Positions 5,925-8,507 of a stretch of DNA of 8,507 bases are shown piece after piece. Source of the stretch: Deltaproteobacteria bacterium (lineage in GTDB: Bacteria; Desulfobacterota; Dissulfuribacteria; Dissulfuribacterales; S140-46); the NCBI GenBank assembly GCA_015491585.1, contig WFVQ01000020.1:1-8507 (forward strand), in the 5' to 3' direction. A program made the translations under genes and the position numbers. The first letter of the stretch is position 1, and every line of letters starts with the position of its first letter. The notes below the pieces were generated by a model that did no database searches, had not been told where the DNA came from, and was given only the letters and a program-made list of their open reading frames with translations.

Positions 5925-6685
5925 ATCTCGTCCATCTCGGCCAGCTCCAGCTCCGGCAGCTCTCTGCCCGCTGCCCTGGCCTCCTGTTCCAAGGCGCGGA
6001 ACCTCTCCTCGAACCGCACGGTGGCCTTGCGCAGGGCATCTTCAGGATTGATGCCGCAGAGCCTCGCCAGGTTCGCGCAAGAGAAGAGGAGGTCCCCGAG
6101 TTCGGCCTCTACAGCCCCAAGGTCCCCCTGTTTCATGGCCTCTTTTAGCTCCTGCTCCTCCTCGGCCACCTTCTCCCACACATCCTCTGCGTCCTTCCAG
6201 TCGAAACCGACCCGGGACGCCCTCTCCCCGAGACGGTAGGCACGCTGGAGTGCGGGAAGGCCCCTGGGAATATTGCCCAATGCGCTGGGCTCCTCGCCCT
6301 TCTCCCTGGCCTCGCCGGCCTTGATGGCCTGCCAGTTGGAGACCACCTCGCCGGTGGAGCTCACCTCCACGTCACCGAAGATATGGGGATGGCGCCTGAC
6401 CATCTTCCTGGCCGAGTGTTCCAGGGCCGCCTCCAGAGAAAAGCCCTCCTCCTCCAGCATGTAGGCCACGAACAGGAGCATGAAGAAGACGTCGCCCATC
6501 TCGGACGTGATCTCGGCTGCGTCTTGCTCCTCGATGGCGTCGATGAGCTCGTACACCTCCTCCACCAGATACTTCTTGACGGACAAGGGGGTCTGCTCCC
6601 GATCCCACGGGCAGCCGTCCGGAGCCCTGAGCCTGGCGATTATCTTCCAGATCTCCCTGGCCCTCTCCTCGAATCCCATGACCAT
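5897..6685 (-). CDS. mazG: Nucleoside triphosphate pyrophosphohydrolase MazG
   Basis: MazG hydrolyses NTPs and dNTPs to the monophosphate plus pyrophosphate, as nucleotide-pool housecleaning and, in E. coli, tuning of (p)ppGpp levels. The 262 residues equal the two-domain E. coli-type enzyme. The N-terminal domain has LRAPDGCPWDREQT (19-32), the EEVYEL helix (42-47) and EITSEMGDVFF (58-68), giving the EExxE...ExxxD metal site. The C-terminal domain repeats it with EEEQELKEA (175-183) and EAELGDLLFS (193-202), which is the catalytically active half in characterised homologues. The frame is open further upstream, but that extension lies antiphase inside the cupin gene. I start at the ATG at 6685, where the cupin stop and the mazG start share one base (TGATG). 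No Shine-Dalgarno precedes it, so translation is probably re-initiated after the cupin. The ATG at 6679 is an equally possible start. Confidence 0.94.
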   Translation of the reverse strand: MVMGFEERAREIWKIIARLRAPDGCPWDREQTPLSVKKYLVEEVYELIDAIEEQDAAEITSEMGDVFFMLLFVAYMLEEEGFSLEAALEHSARKMVRRHPHIFGDVEVSSTGEVVSNWQAIKAGEAREKGEEPSALGNIPRGLPALQRAYRLGERASRVGFDWKDAEDVWEKVAEEEQELKEAMKQGDLGAVEAELGDLLFSCANLARLCGINPEDALRKATVRFEERFRALEQEARAAGRELPELELAEMDEIWERVKGST

Positions 6686-7029
6686 CACATAAGGGGCGGG
6701 GCATGGACCACAAACAGCTCCAGTACCCCTTCTCCGCTGTTCCTGACGCCGTGTTCCACACCCTTGGGCACGAAGATATAGTCGCCTGCTGAGACAGACC
6801 GCCATTCGCCGTTGACATAGGCCTCGCCTGAGCCGGAGGCCACGTAGATGGAATCCACCTCTCCCTCGTGGACATGGACTGGTATCTCCACCCCAGGCTC
6901 GATGGCCAGCAGGGAGACCCCTATCTCCTCTCCCAGCTCCTTGGTCACGAGCTTGGCAAGCGCCACCCCCTGGAACCTGGGATGGGGTTGAAAATCCATA
7001 GACTCTCTTGGAAAGAACAGACTCTTCAC
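6685..7029 (-). CDS. Small single-domain cupin protein
   Basis: A 114-residue protein with one beta-barrel cupin domain. Cupin motif 1 is GVEIPVHVHEGEVDSIYVASG (46-66), with His52 and His54 as predicted metal ligands. The usual glutamate of motif 1 is replaced by Asp59 if spacing to Gly66 is kept. Motif 2 is perfect: GDYIFVPKGVEHGVRN (82-97) with His93. A mononuclear metal-binding protein is likely; whether it is an enzyme, a sugar or small-molecule binder, or a sensor cannot be told. The GTG start has GGAGG 9 bases upstream that begins right after the ATPase stop codon; the gap between the genes is 15 bp. An ATG at codon 11 is a weaker alternative. Its stop shares a base with the mazG start, so it belongs to the ATPase-cupin-mazG-mnmG operon. 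Function is unassigned. Confidence 0.87.
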   Translation of the reverse strand: MKSLFFPRESMDFQPHPRFQGVALAKLVTKELGEEIGVSLLAIEPGVEIPVHVHEGEVDSIYVASGSGEAYVNGEWRSVSAGDYIFVPKGVEHGVRNSGEGVLELFVVHAPPLM

Positions 7030-7044
7030 CGTTATTGTCCTCCT

Positions 7045-8507
7045 TTACCATACGCCTCGCAGGCCGTATTCACGCCTCACCTTGTCCAGCCGCCTCTCCA
7101 GGTCGATCCGCCACTCCGCATGGATCCTTGCAGCGGGCGGAGTAATCAATTCGGGCAGACCATAGACCAGACGGTTGGCCGCGTGGCTCGCCTCTATCAC
7201 CGCCTCGATGGAGCGGGCCCCGAACTTGTACCTGGCGATGAGCAGCCTGAGGAGCAGGCCAGAGGTCTTGCGCGCGGCCTTGCGCCAGTGGCTGTTCATC
7301 TGGTGGGCGATGATGAACGCCCTCTTGAGCAGTATCCTGCGCAGTTCCTCGAGCTCCTCGGTGGAAGCGGAGTCCCTGAGCAGCCGGTCGTCGATGTCTA
7401 TTCCCTCGATGTCCAGAACCACCCTGAGCCTGCTCATGAAATCGGGGACCTTCAGGGTCTTTATCAATTGCAACGCCTCTGGATCGTCGGGGGAGAGCAG
7501 GGCCTCCATAGCCTCCCACGACTCCTTGACCCCTCCGGCGAAGACAAATACAGACCGCCCTATGTAGCGGGGAATGCCGTGGACGAAGGTAACGCCATCC
7601 TGCATAGAGGGCAGGAAGTAGCGGAGATATCCGAACTCGTTGCCTCCGTAGCGGCAGTCGAACTCGTCCCAAAACGCTATCGGCACCCGCCCCTTGGCCA
7701 CCGAGGCCCGCACCAGGTCGATGGCGGCGTTTATCTCCTCAGGGCCTGAGAACTGGGTGAGGTTGAACTCGAAGAACTCGAAGGGGTTGTGCTCCAGCCT
7801 CCTGGAGATGGTCCTGGCCACCTCCTTCACCGCAAAGGACTTGCCCGACCCAGGCGGACCGAACACCCCGATGCAGAGGGGCCGTTTCACCTCCTCCTTG
7901 GAGACGTAGTTGTCCATCACCTTCTGTAGCGTGACCACCGGCGCTATCTCCACCGGATCGGTGGTCCTGAGCGACCCTACCCTGAACAGGCGCAGGCCGT
8001 TGAATCCCTCTCCCCGGTTGACCTCCTCCTTGAGGTGCTTCAGCACCGAAAGTATGACCCCTAAATACCCCAGCCGGTTCTCCATCTCCTGCTCGTTGTC
8101 GCCGTAGGGGCAGGCCGGAGGAGTGGCGAAGAAGGACCTGATGGCCCTCTTGCGGGAGGAGGTCCAGTCCTGGCTGGAGACATCGCGCAGAATCCTGTCG
8201 AAGTCAGGGGTCATGGCCGGGAGCTCGAAGAAGGTGGGCTCGGTCTCAGTCTCCAGGAAGGAGCAGGGAGTCCCGCTGGGATAGATCGAGGAGAAGTCCA
8301 TGTTGGGGAACTCCAGGCCATCGTCGAAATAGTATCCCATCTCCGAGAGCAGGCGCCAGTTGGAGATGACCCGCTTGGAGAAGTCGAAGAAATAGCTGCG
8401 CTGAAAAGGGAGGCCGCCGGCCCCAAGGGCATCCACGGCCAGCATCGCCAGGGCCAGGGTATCGTAACAGGGCACGGAGCCGGAACGGGAATGGAACGAC
8501 ATACGGC
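7045..8507 (-). CDS. AAA+ ATPase of unknown function, probably missing its N-terminus at the window edge
   Basis: At least 485 residues are readable from an ATG at 8502; the frame stays open to the edge, so that ATG may be internal. Residues 1-140 match no domain I can name. The AAA+ core has Walker A GPPGSGKS (215-222), Walker B IAFWDEFD (275-282), and a segment YLRYFLPSMQDG (292-303). VFVFAGG (318-324) sits where sensor 1 is expected but lacks the usual polar residue. PDFMSRLR (353-360) holds candidate arginine fingers Arg358 and Arg360. The C-terminal lid carries a GAR sensor-2 motif FGARSIEAVIEAS (427-439, Arg430) like that of Clp/HslU-type ATPases. ATP-driven remodelling is expected, with the partner unknown. 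I recall this FDEFD...MQDG...FAGG pattern from large, sparsely studied bacterial proteins with extra N-terminal sensor-like domains; that is memory, not a search. There is no signal peptide or membrane segment in the part seen. It is the first visible gene of the cupin-mazG-mnmG operon. Confidence 0.85.
   Translation of the reverse strand, partial: RMSFHSRSGSVPCYDTLALAMLAVDALGAGGLPFQRSYFFDFSKRVISNWRLLSEMGYYFDDGLEFPNMDFSSIYPSGTPCSFLETETEPTFFELPAMTPDFDRILRDVSSQDWTSSRKRAIRSFFATPPACPYGDNEQEMENRLGYLGVILSVLKHLKEEVNRGEGFNGLRLFRVGSLRTTDPVEIAPVVTLQKVMDNYVSKEEVKRPLCIGVFGPPGSGKSFAVKEVARTISRRLEHNPFEFFEFNLTQFSGPEEINAAIDLVRASVAKGRVPIAFWDEFDCRYGGNEFGYLRYFLPSMQDGVTFVHGIPRYIGRSVFVFAGGVKESWEAMEALLSPDDPEALQLIKTLKVPDFMSRLRVVLDIEGIDIDDRLLRDSASTEELEELRRILLKRAFIIAHQMNSHWRKAARKTSGLLLRLLIARYKFGARSIEAVIEASHAANRLVYGLPELITPPAARIHAEWRIDLERRLDKVRREYGLRGVW

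Noticed and set aside
5271..6239. A 322-codon plus-strand frame opposite mnmG and mazG
   Set aside because: Antisense to two certain genes, low-complexity composition in its second half, and no family resemblance.
6686..7051. N-terminal extension of the mazG frame across the cupin gene
   Set aside because: The extension is the antiphase reading of the cupin gene; MazG homology begins only after the ATG at 6685, and the resulting 262 residues match the family length.

Overview
The window is dense, GC-rich bacterial chromosome (I estimate about 60% G+C by eye, not counted), with frequent AGG and ATA codons and several TTG/GTG starts set by strong Shine-Dalgarno sequences. mnmG and mazG mark it as bacterial. 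An AmpG-type muropeptide permease suggests peptidoglycan recycling and so probably a diderm envelope. A fused MetF-MetV-type methylenetetrahydrofolate reductase and a NifX/NifB-family cluster-binding protein fit an anaerobe. I cannot fix the phylum. I see no tRNA, rRNA, insertion sequence, CRISPR array, phage gene or integration scar.

Left arm (1-1038, minus strand, read right to left): a DUF134/UPF0251 helix-turn-helix regulator, a NifX-like small metal-cluster-binding protein and the N-terminal 94 residues of an AmpG family transporter that runs off the window. Spacing (8-bp overlap, then 45 bp) suggests one operon. It is preceded by the clearest promoter in the window: a perfect TTGACA, a 16-bp spacer and TATAAA, followed directly by a perfect 14-bp palindrome that covers the predicted transcription start. 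The palindrome looks like an operator.

Centre (1175-4029, plus strand): a MetF+MetV fusion with a seven-cysteine C-terminal cluster, then 113 bp later an AlaA-like class I aminotransferase. The fusion is best started at a TTG at 1175 rather than a GTG at 1085.

Right arm (8507-4053, minus strand, read right to left): an AAA+ ATPase whose beginning probably lies outside the window, a single-domain cupin, MazG nucleoside triphosphate pyrophosphohydrolase and MnmG tRNA-modifying enzyme. The junctions are a 15-bp gap, a 1-bp TGATG overlap and a 28-bp overlap, so this is very likely one transcript with translational coupling. mnmG and the aminotransferase gene converge with only 23 bp between their stop codons.

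Most of the content is recognisable housekeeping or accessory metabolism. The parts most worth following are the palindrome-controlled DUF134/NifX/AmpG unit and the AAA+ ATPase, a poorly characterised type that heads the mazG-mnmG operon. I do not see convincing evidence of a complete new system within these bases.
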